Assembly (NCBI GenBank): GCA_031287575.1
Contig: JAITSV010000076.1
Location: 161,560-225,559, forward strand
Reading direction: 5' to 3'
From: Desulfovibrio sp.
Lineage (GTDB): Bacteria > Desulfobacterota > Desulfovibrionia > Desulfovibrionales > Desulfovibrionaceae
DNA length: 64,000 nt
The translations under genes and the position numbers were made by a program. Shown in pieces: positions 26,121 through 34,204 of the stretch. Within the stretch, counting starts at the first letter, position 1, and every line of letters starts with the position of its first letter. The notes under the pieces are model-generated. The model searched no databases. It saw only the letters and a list, made by a program, of their open reading frames with translations, and had not been told where the DNA came from.

Positions 26121-28631
26121 ATGACTGTTCCGCAGGGTCGGCACATGGCCGACGAAGAAGCCATCAATCGCTGCCTGCAACTCACCTTCCCCCCGGTCAT
26201 GGTGCAACTGGTGCAGGCACTGGTGGCGCCGTTTCCCGAATTCTCCACCATCGCCCGCATCCTGGCCATGGACCCCATGCTGGCCGCCGCCGTGCTGAAC
26301 CTGGTCAACTCGCCCTATTACGGGCTGGGGACCAAGGTTTCCGACCTGCAACGGGCCGCCACGGTGCTGGGCACCCGCGAAATCCTCAAGCTGGCCCTGT
26401 CGCTGTCGTTCCAGAAGCGGGTGAGCAACGAGCTGAAGCGCCCCCAGCAGGCCATGTACCAGGACTGGCGGCTGGTGGTCTGGTCGTCCATCGCGGCGGA
26501 ACAGATCGCCCTGCGGGTGCAGCCCGACACGGCCCACCTGGCCTACCTGGCCTCGCTGCTGAAAGACCTTGCCCTGTTCATGCACCTGTGCTCCGCCGAC
26601 GAAGACCCGGTGCTGCGCGGCAAGGCCTGCATCACCAGCCTGGAGCGCGACCAACTGTCGCTGGAAAACACCTGCTGGGGCGCCGACCACGCGGCCATGG
26701 CCCGCAACATCATCCACCGCTGGGGCCTGCCCGAGGCCATAGCCGACGCCATCGCCAGCCACCACGACCTGGACGGCGTGGCCCACCACACGCCATTGAC
26801 CCAGGCGGTCATCCTGGGCACCCAGTGGGCCGACCTGCTGCACGGCCAGGCCACCCACCCCGCGCTGATCATCCAGTTCGAGATGCTGCTGCGCACCCGC
26901 CTTTCGCTGGACGACCAGGGGTTGGAAAACCTGCGCGAGGCCTGCGCCCAGCGCTTCAAGTCCATGCTGGCCCAACTGGCCATCCAGGACCGTCCGGTGG
27001 GCACCCGGCTGTACGAACAGTCGCTGGAAACGCTGCAATCCTTCTATTTCCTGGGGGCGGAGCTGTCGCACGTGGCGGGCGGTCTGCCCTCGCTGGCGGC
27101 CACCCTGGGGCGGCAGCTGCGCTGGTACTGGAACGTGCAGCGCTGGGAAGTGGCCCTGCGGGTGCCCGGCGGCGAAGAGTACGTCCTGTTCAGCGGCGAC
27201 GAGACCACCCCCGTGCCCCGCCAGTCCGGCCCGGCTCCCTTCGCGCGGCTGCCCTGGCAGACCGGCCAGGAACGGGTGCCCCTGTCCGCTTCGGGCACCG
27301 ACTGGGGCCAGCTGCGCCTGCCCAAGGACGCCCTGCCCCCGGCCCGCAAGTCTGCCCTGCTGGTGTACTGCCACTTCATGGCCATGGCGCTGGAAAACTA
27401 CTACCGCCAGCAGGCCGTGCTGGAGGCCAAGGCCGACACCCTGGACGCCCTGCCGCTGGGCGTGGCCCGGCTGGACCGTGAAGGGCTGCTGGTGGAAACC
27501 AACCGGCGCTTCCTGGACTACGTGGGCCGCGACGAACTGGCCCCCCGCACCCCGGTGCGCCCTTTGCTGTCCGAATCGCTGGGGCTGGACTTCGGCCCGG
27601 AATGGCAGACCTTCACCGACGAGGGCGGCCCCTCGTTCATCAGCCGCCTGTTCTGCCCCACCGACGCGGCGGGCAAGCGCATGGGCGCGCCCTGCGCCTA
27701 CGTTTCGCTGCACCGCCGCCGCGACGCCTCGCACGACGACGTGCTGCTGCTCATCGAGGACGTGACGGAAATCTCCGACGTGGACGTGCAGAACCTGCGC
27801 CAGCGCGACTTTCTGGAACGGCTGCTGGATTCCATGCAGGAAATCGTGCTCACCGTGGACCGCACGGGGCACATCTCGTGGGCCTCGCGCCGGTGCGCCG
27901 GGCTGCGGGGCAAGAACCTGTTCGCCGCATCGCGCCCCACGGCAACCTTCACGGATACCTGGGATGCGGCCTACCTGTCCGGCTCGTCCCCCGCAGCCCC
28001 GGTGGAGGCGGTGCTGGAGCTGGGCGACGGCAGCATGGGGCTGTTCGAACTGGTCTTTTCCGAACTGGACGCCCGCGAGCACGAAGGCCCGGCCCTTCTC
28101 GTGGTGGGGCGCGACCTGACCAGCATCCGCCGCCTGGAGGAAAAGGTGAAACAGCAGGCCATGTACGATGGCCTGACCGGGCTGTTCAACCATTCGCAGT
28201 TCCACATGATCCTGGAACGTGAAATGGAGCGCAGCCGCCGCACCAGCCGCCAGTTGGGGCTGATCTTCTTCGACCTTGACCGGTTCAAGGCCATCAACGA
28301 CACCTACGGCCACCAGGCGGGCGATACCGTGCTGCGCCGCGTGGCGGCGGGCATCAGCGCGGTGGTGCGCAAGGGAATGGACTTTCCCTGCCGCTACGGC
28401 GGCGACGAATTTGCCGTGGTGGTCACCGAGGTCACCCCCGAAATCATGGAAGGCCTTGCCCGGCGCATCCGCGAAGGGGTGGTGACCAGTTGCAAGGGCG
28501 CCGTGGACCTGAGCATGGGCCTTGCCCTGCTGGCGCCCTCGGACACGGGCGAAAGCCTGGTCCAGCGGGCCGACAGGGCCAGCTATGCCGCCAAGAAGCT
28601 GGAGGGGGTGAAGGTCCGCTGGGCCGAGTAG
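26121..28631 (+). CDS. HDOD-PAS-GGDEF signalling protein
   Basis: The 836-residue protein has an HDOD domain (residues 15-215, with AAAVLNLVNSPYYGL and AATVLGTREILKLALSLS), a middle region of unclear fold, two PAS-like segments (about 440-540 and 560-650) and a C-terminal GGDEF domain (670-836). The GGDEF signature is intact (CRYGGDEFAVV), so it may make cyclic di-GMP. The inhibitory site has KGMD where RxxD is expected, so feedback inhibition may be weak. There is no membrane segment. The ribosome site GGAGG precedes ATG. It is followed by a strong terminator, so it is separate from pst. Confidence 0.88.
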   Translation: MTVPQGRHMADEEAINRCLQLTFPPVMVQLVQALVAPFPEFSTIARILAMDPMLAAAVLNLVNSPYYGLGTKVSDLQRAATVLGTREILKLALSLSFQKRVSNELKRPQQAMYQDWRLVVWSSIAAEQIALRVQPDTAHLAYLASLLKDLALFMHLCSADEDPVLRGKACITSLERDQLSLENTCWGADHAAMARNIIHRWGLPEAIADAIASHHDLDGVAHHTPLTQAVILGTQWADLLHGQATHPALIIQFEMLLRTRLSLDDQGLENLREACAQRFKSMLAQLAIQDRPVGTRLYEQSLETLQSFYFLGAELSHVAGGLPSLAATLGRQLRWYWNVQRWEVALRVPGGEEYVLFSGDETTPVPRQSGPAPFARLPWQTGQERVPLSASGTDWGQLRLPKDALPPARKSALLVYCHFMAMALENYYRQQAVLEAKADTLDALPLGVARLDREGLLVETNRRFLDYVGRDELAPRTPVRPLLSESLGLDFGPEWQTFTDEGGPSFISRLFCPTDAAGKRMGAPCAYVSLHRRRDASHDDVLLLIEDVTEISDVDVQNLRQRDFLERLLDSMQEIVLTVDRTGHISWASRRCAGLRGKNLFAASRPTATFTDTWDAAYLSGSSPAAPVEAVLELGDGSMGLFELVFSELDAREHEGPALLVVGRDLTSIRRLEEKVKQQAMYDGLTGLFNHSQFHMILEREMERSRRTSRQLGLIFFDLDRFKAINDTYGHQAGDTVLRRVAAGISAVVRKGMDFPCRYGGDEFAVVVTEVTPEIMEGLARRIREGVVTSCKGAVDLSMGLALLAPSDTGESLVQRADRASYAAKKLEGVKVRWAE

Positions 28632-28667
28632 GACTCGGGCACGCACGACGCCACCCGCGACCATTTC

Positions 28668-28709
28668 AGGCCGCATGCATAGGAAGCGCCTATGCATGCG
28701 GCCTTGTTT
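28668..28709 (+). terminator. Terminator after the HDOD-GGDEF gene
   Basis: A perfect 16-bp stem (28668-28683 with 28689-28704) with a five-base loop is followed by TGTTT. Confidence 0.9.
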
Positions 28710-28796
28710 CATTCAAACAGCCTATTTCACGTAACCTCCCGGCGCTGTTAGCATCCGCTCACACATCACTTCATCCCGTCACCGCAAGGAGGATAC

Positions 28797-29645
28797 ATGC
28801 GCCGTCTTCACGCAATCCTGTCCGTGCTTCCGGTCCTGCTTCTGGCCCTGGGCCTCGTCACCGTCGCCGCCGCCGCGCCACTGGATGCCTTCGCGCCCCA
28901 GTCAGGCATTACGGGTTCCCTGGACATCGCCGGGGGCACCGCGCACATCCCGGTCATGAAGGAAGCCGCCAAACGCATCATGACCGTCAACCCGGCCCTG
29001 CGCATCTCGGTGGCGGGCGGCGGGTCCGGCGTGGGCGTGCAGCAGGTGGGCGAAGGGCTGGTGGCCATCGGCAACACCGGGCGCCCCCTCACCGAGGCGG
29101 AAGTGCAGAAGTACGGCCTGGTGTCCTTTCCCTTCGCCATCGACGGCGTGGCCGTGGTGGTCAGCCCGGCCAACCCCGTCACCGGCCTGACCGGCAAGCA
29201 GGTGGCCGACATCTTCGCGGGCACCGTCACCAACTGGAAGGACGTGGGCGGCAAGGACGCTCCCATCACCCTGTACACCCGCGAGGACGGCAGCGGCACC
29301 CGCGAGGTGTTCGTGGAAAAGGCCCTGAAGAAGGGGCCGCAGGCCGCCACGGCCAACGTGGTGAACTCCAACGGCGCCATGAAGACCGCCATCGCCCAGG
29401 ACCCCAATTCCATCGGGTACGTGGGCATCGGACACCTTGGCGAAAGCATCAGGGGCCTGCACTTCGACGGCATGGTGCCCACGCAGGACAACGCGGCCAG
29501 CGGGGCCTACTCCGTCACCCGCAAGCTGTACATGAACACCAAGGGCGCGCCGCAGGGCCTGGCCAAGGCGTTCATCGACTACATCTTCAGCCCCGAAGGG
29601 AAGGAGATCACCAAGGCCAGCGGCTATATCCCGCTCGACCGCTAG
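28797..29645 (+). CDS. pstS: Phosphate ABC transporter, periplasmic binding protein
   Basis: A 282-residue PstS-family protein with a signal peptide (residues 1-27, ending VTVAAAAPL). It has the family anion-binding segments SVAGGGSGVGVQQVGEG, IGNTGRPLT, TREDGSGTREVF and the end SGYIPLDR. It binds phosphate in the periplasm for PstCAB. The ribosome site AAGGAGG is seven bases before ATG. It is the first gene of a four-gene operon. I see no convincing Pho box upstream. Confidence 0.88.
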   Translation: MRRLHAILSVLPVLLLALGLVTVAAAAPLDAFAPQSGITGSLDIAGGTAHIPVMKEAAKRIMTVNPALRISVAGGGSGVGVQQVGEGLVAIGNTGRPLTEAEVQKYGLVSFPFAIDGVAVVVSPANPVTGLTGKQVADIFAGTVTNWKDVGGKDAPITLYTREDGSGTREVFVEKALKKGPQAATANVVNSNGAMKTAIAQDPNSIGYVGIGHLGESIRGLHFDGMVPTQDNAASGAYSVTRKLYMNTKGAPQGLAKAFIDYIFSPEGKEITKASGYIPLDR

Positions 29646-29663
29646 GTCCCGTGGGCAGGTATC

Positions 29664-30575
29664 GTGAAGCTGGACCCCGCCGTGCAAGGCCCGTCCCGTC
29701 CATTCGGGCGTGACGCCCGCACTCCGCTGGCGTTGCGCTGCGCCGCCGCCGTCACGGTGCTGGGCATCGCCGCCGTATTCGGCTTCGTCACCGTGTATGC
29801 CCTGCCCGTGCTGCTGAGCGGGCAGGGCCTTGCGGTGCTGTCGTGGCGCTGGCTGCCCGCCGCCGGGCAATTCGGCATCCTGCCCATGGTCTGCGGCTCG
29901 GTGCTGCTGGCCTGTTCGGCCCTGCTGCTGGGCTGGCCGCTGGCCCTGTGCCTGTGCGGCTGGATGCACGGTCTTGGCCCCGCCCGGCCCGCGCGCGGGC
30001 TGCGCCAACTGGTGCACGGCATGGCGGCGGTGCCCACGGTGGTCTACGGCTTCGTCTCGGTGTTCCTGCTGGTGCCGCTGGTGCGGCAGGCGGGGCAGGG
30101 GTCCGGCCTGTGCTGGCTGTCCGCCGCGCTGGTGCTGGCCCTGCTGGTGCTGCCCACCATGGTGGTGATCATGGATGCCGCCCTGCGGGAGCAGGGCCGG
30201 GCGTTGCGGCTCACCGGCGCGGCGCTGGGACTTTCGCCCGCGCAGGTCTTTGCCCACGTCATGCTGCCGGGCGCCCGGCGCTGGCTGATCACGGCGGGGG
30301 TGTTCGGCTTCGGCAGGGCCGTGGGCGACACGCTGATTCCGCTGATGCTGGCGGGCAACGCGCCCGGCGTGCCCGCATCGCCCTTCGACGCCCTGCGCAC
30401 CCTTACCGCGCACATGGCCCTGGTCATGTCCACCGATGCGGGCAGCACCGCGTATCACTCGCTGTTCGCGGCGGGCATCCTGCTGCTGGCGGTGAGCGCG
30501 GGCGTCAGCCTGGCCGTGCGCCGCCTGCGCGGCACCGGACAGGATTCCCTTCCCGACGCGGAGTGGCGCCCATGA
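29664..30575 (+). CDS. pstC: Phosphate ABC transporter permease PstC
   Basis: A 303-residue permease with about six membrane helices and the ABC permease loop RLTGAALGLSPAQVFAHVMLPGA followed by GFGRAVGDTLIPLML. It starts with GTG 18 bases after pstS. The stop overlaps the pstA start as ATGA. In D. vulgaris-type pst operons no phoU follows, and none is seen here. Confidence 0.88.
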   Translation: MKLDPAVQGPSRPFGRDARTPLALRCAAAVTVLGIAAVFGFVTVYALPVLLSGQGLAVLSWRWLPAAGQFGILPMVCGSVLLACSALLLGWPLALCLCGWMHGLGPARPARGLRQLVHGMAAVPTVVYGFVSVFLLVPLVRQAGQGSGLCWLSAALVLALLVLPTMVVIMDAALREQGRALRLTGAALGLSPAQVFAHVMLPGARRWLITAGVFGFGRAVGDTLIPLMLAGNAPGVPASPFDALRTLTAHMALVMSTDAGSTAYHSLFAAGILLLAVSAGVSLAVRRLRGTGQDSLPDAEWRP

Positions 30576-31528
30576 CCGGGCGTCCGATTTCGCCAGAGCC
30601 CCGGCATCTGCCGGACAGGCGCATTCCATCCGGTGCCCGGCCCCGCACCCGCGAACATGTCCTCACCGTCGCGGCCTGGCTGGCCGCAGTATTGGTCGTG
30701 TCCGTAGCCGCCGTCGGCTGCGCCTACCTGCTGTGGCGCGGGGTGCCCACCCTGGGCCGTGCGCTCTTTTTCGGTGACACGCCGCCCCTGCTGGCCATGG
30801 CCGGGCTGCGCCCGGTGTGGGACGGCATCTGGCCCGCCTGCGCGGGCAGCCTGTACCTGGTGGGGCTGGCCACCCTGCTGGTGCTGGGACCAGGCGTGGG
30901 CTGCGGGATCTACCTTGCCGAATACGCGGGACCGCGCGCCCGCCGCCACCTGGGGCTGGCCGTGGAACTGCTGGCCGGGGTGCCGTCCATCGTCATGGGG
31001 CTGTTCGGATTCACGCTCATCCTCGTACTGCGCCGCACCTTCGTGCCGCAGGCCAACACCTGCCTGCTGCTGGCGGCGGGGTGCCTGGCCCTGCTGGTGC
31101 TGCCCCCGCTGGTGGTGTCCACCCGCGCCGCGCTGGAATCGCTGCCCCACGGCTTGCGGCTGACCGGGGCGGCCCTGGGGCTGACCCGCGAACAGATAGT
31201 GTTCCGGGTGTTGCTGCCAGAGGCCGGGCGCGGCATCCTGGGCGGGGTCATGCTGGCCATGGGCCGCGCGGCGGAGGACACGGCGGTGATCCTGCTCACC
31301 GGGGTGGTGGCCAACGCCGGGTTGCCCGCCGGGCTGCTGGCCAAGTTCGAGGCCCTGCCCTTCACCATCTATTACACCGCCGCCCAGTACCAGACCGAGG
31401 ACGAACTGGCGCGCGGCTTTGGCGCGGCGCTGGTGCTGCTGGCCCTGTCCGGCTCCATGATGCTGGGGGCCGGGGCGTTGCAGCGGGTCATGGAGCGCCG
31501 CCACAAGGGAGAGGATGCATGGAACTGA
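30572..31528 (+). CDS. pstA: Phosphate ABC transporter permease PstA
   Basis: The 318-residue protein has six hydrophobic segments and the permease loop RLTGAALGLTREQIVFRVLLPEA, then GGVMLAMGRAAEDTAVILLTG. The segment GVPSIVMGLFGFTLIL is typical of PstA. It overlaps pstC by four bases and pstB by ten, so the operon is tightly coupled. Confidence 0.88.
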   Translation: MTGRPISPEPRHLPDRRIPSGARPRTREHVLTVAAWLAAVLVVSVAAVGCAYLLWRGVPTLGRALFFGDTPPLLAMAGLRPVWDGIWPACAGSLYLVGLATLLVLGPGVGCGIYLAEYAGPRARRHLGLAVELLAGVPSIVMGLFGFTLILVLRRTFVPQANTCLLLAAGCLALLVLPPLVVSTRAALESLPHGLRLTGAALGLTREQIVFRVLLPEAGRGILGGVMLAMGRAAEDTAVILLTGVVANAGLPAGLLAKFEALPFTIYYTAAQYQTEDELARGFGAALVLLALSGSMMLGAGALQRVMERRHKGEDAWN

Positions 31529-32385
31529 ACATACGCGATCCCGAGCCGGGCCTGCGGGTCACCGGGTTGCGCGTGTCCTTCCATGGCCGCCCGGCGGTGG
31601 AAGACGCCTCGCTGGACCTGCCCCGCACCGGGGTCACCGTGTTGCTGGGCCGCTCCGGCTCGGGCAAGACCACCTTCCTGCGCGCCCTGAACCGCCTGAA
31701 CGAGTGCTTTCCCGGCTGCGAAACCACCGGCTCCATCCTGCTGTACCCCGGGGGGCGTGGTGGCGAAGGACTTGCGGACGGCACCCCCACCACCCCCTGT
31801 GGCGTGCCGGGGCCGGACGGACCCTGTGACGTGCTGGGGCCGTCCGGACCTTGCGACGTGCTGGGGCCGTCCGGCCCGGCCCTGACCGAACTGCGCCGCC
31901 GGGTGGGCATGGTCTTCCAGACGCCCAACGTGCTGCCCATGAGCATCCGCCGCAACCTGCTGCTGCCGCTGGAACTGGTGCGCGGGCAACTGCCCGACGC
32001 CCCGGCCCGCATGCAGGCCGTGCTGACCGACGTGGGCCTGTGGGACGACGTGCGCCAGCGTCTGGACCGCCCCGCCGCGCAGCTTTCCGGCGGACAGCAG
32101 CAGCGGCTGTGCCTGGCCCGCATGCTGATCCTGCAACCGGACATCCTGCTGCTGGACGAGCCCACCGCCTCGCTGGACGCGGCCACCACCCGCGACGTGG
32201 AACACCTGGTACGCCGCCTGGCGGCAGACCGCCCGGTGCTGATGGTGTCGCACAGCCTGGGCCAGGCCCTGCGCCTGGCCGACCGGGTGGTCATCTTCGC
32301 CAACGGCAGGCCGCAACGGGAATTCACCCCCGCCGACCTCGGCGGCGACGCGGGCCGCGACGCCCTCATGCAGGCGTTGCTGTAG
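31519..32385 (+). CDS. pstB: Phosphate ABC transporter ATPase PstB with an inserted repeat
   Basis: The 288-residue ATPase has Walker A GRSGSGKTT, signature LSGGQQQR, Walker B ILLLDEPTASLD and the switch histidine LMVSHS. The Q-loop reads VFQTPNVLPMSI. Between the Walker A lobe and the Q-loop there is an extra stretch of about 40 residues not found in ordinary PstB, including a nine-residue unit (VLGPSGPCD) repeated almost three times, coded by a 27-bp tandem repeat at 31804-31877. The frame is intact. Confidence 0.87.
   Translation: MELNIRDPEPGLRVTGLRVSFHGRPAVEDASLDLPRTGVTVLLGRSGSGKTTFLRALNRLNECFPGCETTGSILLYPGGRGGEGLADGTPTTPCGVPGPDGPCDVLGPSGPCDVLGPSGPALTELRRRVGMVFQTPNVLPMSIRRNLLLPLELVRGQLPDAPARMQAVLTDVGLWDDVRQRLDRPAAQLSGGQQQRLCLARMLILQPDILLLDEPTASLDAATTRDVEHLVRRLAADRPVLMVSHSLGQALRLADRVVIFANGRPQREFTPADLGGDAGRDALMQALL
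31804..31877. repeat. In-frame 27-bp tandem repeat inside pstB
   Basis: Units at 31804-31830, 31831-31857 and a partial 31858-31877 differ at a few positions. The reading frame is kept and each unit codes nine residues. Confidence 0.85.
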
Positions 32386-32697
32386 CTCCCCTTGGGAACA
32401 TTGCTCCGGTTTTGATTTTCTGCCACGTCATGGCCTGCGGCGAACTGCGGCCAACCGTGCACACGCTTGATCCCCAGGGGAATGGCGCTGAAGTTCTCAC
32501 GACCAGCGCGCCAAAGGCCGCTACCGCCAAAACTACGGGAGCCGCGTGCGCATGCGCATTCCGCCGGGCAGATCACCCGAAGGCGCCTTGCGCCGAAGGG
32601 AAGCTGCCCGGCATTAGGAATGCGGCGCAAGAAACGCCGGGGGTCCAGGGGTGGCGAAGCCCCCCTGGAGCGCGGGGGTGGTATGCCCCCCATTAGG
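32386..32697. other. Non-coding gap between pstB and the insertion sequence
   Basis: No gene is seen. A hairpin at 32644-32669 (TCCAGGGG arm with CCCCTGGA arm) lies near the left end of the insertion sequence and may be a terminator-like palindrome. Confidence 0.5.
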
Positions 32698-32755
32698 TGG
32701 ACAACGTAAAAAAGCCCCACTAGGGAATGACGTTGTAACCTAATGGGGGTGTTTT

Positions 32756-33094
32756 ATGTCACAGCGGAACTTCATGACGTATAGCAAGGAATTTAAGGAG
32801 GCTGCGGTCAAGCTCTATCTTGAGGGCAATAAGGGCTACCAGCAGTTAACCAATGAATTGGGCTTGAAGGACAAGAAGACATTGCGCACTTGGGTTGCAA
32901 AATTCCAGCGTGGTGAATCTCTTGAAGATGGCCGAGGCAGGCAAGGAGAGCGCTGCGGTCGACCGCGTACACAGTTTGCTTCCGCTGAAGAGGAACTCAA
33001 ATACGTCAAGGCGGAGCTTGAATACGTAAAAAAGTTGTATCGCTCCCGGTTCGGCCACGAATGGGGAGCGCACAAAAAGGGTGGAATTTCTTGA
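32756..33094 (+). CDS. IS3-family transposase OrfA
   Basis: A 112-residue protein with an N-terminal helix-turn-helix (MTYSKEFKEAAVKLYLEGNKGYQQLTNELG is split over residues 7-36) and a leucine-zipper-like end (EEELKYVKAELEYVKKLYR). It binds the IS ends and joins OrfB by a -1 frameshift. The run CAAAAAGGG at 33073-33081 in the overlap is the likely slip site. Confidence 0.88.
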   Translation: MSQRNFMTYSKEFKEAAVKLYLEGNKGYQQLTNELGLKDKKTLRTWVAKFQRGESLEDGRGRQGERCGRPRTQFASAEEELKYVKAELEYVKKLYRSRFGHEWGAHKKGGIS

Positions 33095-33915
33095 TAGTCG
33101 ACGAACTGCGGAGTCGTTACCCACTCGCAGTTCTTCTGAAACATGCAGGAATATCCAGGTCTGGATTTTACAAGTGGAAAAGCACATCCTTTCGACAGCG
33201 TGAGAACGACATTATCGAGATGCATATCACCGCAATTCACTCGATTCGCCCGTATTACGGATATCGCAGGATGTCCGTTGCGCTCAAGCGAGAAGGATTG
33301 CTTGTGAATCACAAGCGCGCGTACCGACTGATGCGTAAACTTGGCATTCAATCCACCATTCGCAAAAAACGGAAATTCTTTGGAAGGGTGGGTAGCAGTC
33401 TTTTTCCGAACCTGCTGGAGCGAGATTTTTCAAGCATGCAGCCTGGCAGAAAGCTCGTGACAGACATTACATATCTCCCCGTCAAGAGCGGCTTTATGTA
33501 TTTGTCAGTCATCCAAGACCTGCACAATAACGAAATCATTTCCCACAACATGTCAAATCAGAACAATCTTGATCTCGTCTTTGCCACTCTGCGTGCCCTT
33601 CCCAGGCACGAGGCCAAGGCCATTCTACATTCTGACCAAGGGTTTCAGTATACGCACAAGACATACGCGGACAGACTTGATGAAATGAATATACGCGGCA
33701 GCCATTCCAGAAAAGGAAATTGCCTCGACAACGCGGTCATTGAATCATTTTTCTCGCACCTGAAAACCGAAATATTTGCTGCTAAAAATGTCCTGCCTGC
33801 TGCCGAGCCGAAGGTTTTGGTAGAAGAGTACATCCGTTTCTACAATGCGGAACGGTTCCAGAAGAGGCTTGGCCAGCTTTCACCTGTGGAATACAGGGAA
33901 AAGCTGGCCGCCTGA
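33061..33915 (+). CDS. IS3-family transposase OrfB (DDE integrase)
   Basis: In frame -1 relative to orfA and overlapping it by 34 bases. The 284 residues include the catalytic triad in VTDITYLP, ILHSDQGFQYT and AVIESFFSHLKTE with 33-35 residue spacing between the last two, and an HTH_21-like start (RRMSVALKREGLLVNHKRAYRLM). The frame is intact, so the element may be active. Confidence 0.9.
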   Translation: MGSAQKGWNFLIVDELRSRYPLAVLLKHAGISRSGFYKWKSTSFRQRENDIIEMHITAIHSIRPYYGYRRMSVALKREGLLVNHKRAYRLMRKLGIQSTIRKKRKFFGRVGSSLFPNLLERDFSSMQPGRKLVTDITYLPVKSGFMYLSVIQDLHNNEIISHNMSNQNNLDLVFATLRALPRHEAKAILHSDQGFQYTHKTYADRLDEMNIRGSHSRKGNCLDNAVIESFFSHLKTEIFAAKNVLPAAEPKVLVEEYIRFYNAERFQKRLGQLSPVEYREKLAA

Positions 33916-33973
33916 ATGATGCTCTGGGTGGGGGCTTTTTCATTGTCTACTTGACGGGGGGGCAGACCAGGGT

Positions 33974-34014
33974 GCAGGGGGTGTTCGTTACAACACCCCC
34001 TGCCCGCCGGAGGC
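33974..34014. repeat. Intergenic palindromic repeat, copy 3 (reverse)
   Basis: A 12-bp stem (33974-33985 with 33992-34003) is joined to CCCTGCCCGCCGGAGGC, the reverse complement of the motif at 11031. It lies just outside the right end of the insertion sequence. The rest of the gap up to purL holds nothing else I can support. Confidence 0.6.
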
Positions 34015-34204
34015 ATAACGAAATCGAGCGCCTCCGAACGTACTGGAGATTTTCCGTAGAAAACGCCTTCAATCAAGCCGCAATCTTCCCTCCCCCCGCT
34101 CCGCCAGCCCCGCCGCCCACCCCCTTCACGTATTTGCAAAGCGCGGCGTTTGCCTTTATGGAGAGCCAACCGCTCGCACCCCCAAACACCCTCAGGAGTC
34201 AGTC

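Larger units (their letters stand above)
32698..33949 (+). mobile_element. IS3-family insertion sequence
   Basis: Imperfect inverted repeats of 22-23 bases mark the ends: 32698-32720 (begins TGGACAACGTAAAAAAGCCC) and 33928-33949 (its complement begins TAGACAATGAAAAAGCCCCC). Inside are two overlapping genes in the usual orfA and orfB order. The element is clearly more AT-rich than its surroundings. I could not find a target duplication at the ends as drawn, so the exact borders are uncertain by a few bases. Confidence 0.88.

Noticed and set aside
28700..28796. Possible Pho box before pstS
   Set aside because: CTGTTA and CGCTCA with about the right spacing are too weak a match to call.
32690..33955. 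Target-site duplication of the insertion sequence
   Set aside because: Neither three- nor four-base flanks match at the ends as drawn, so none is reported.
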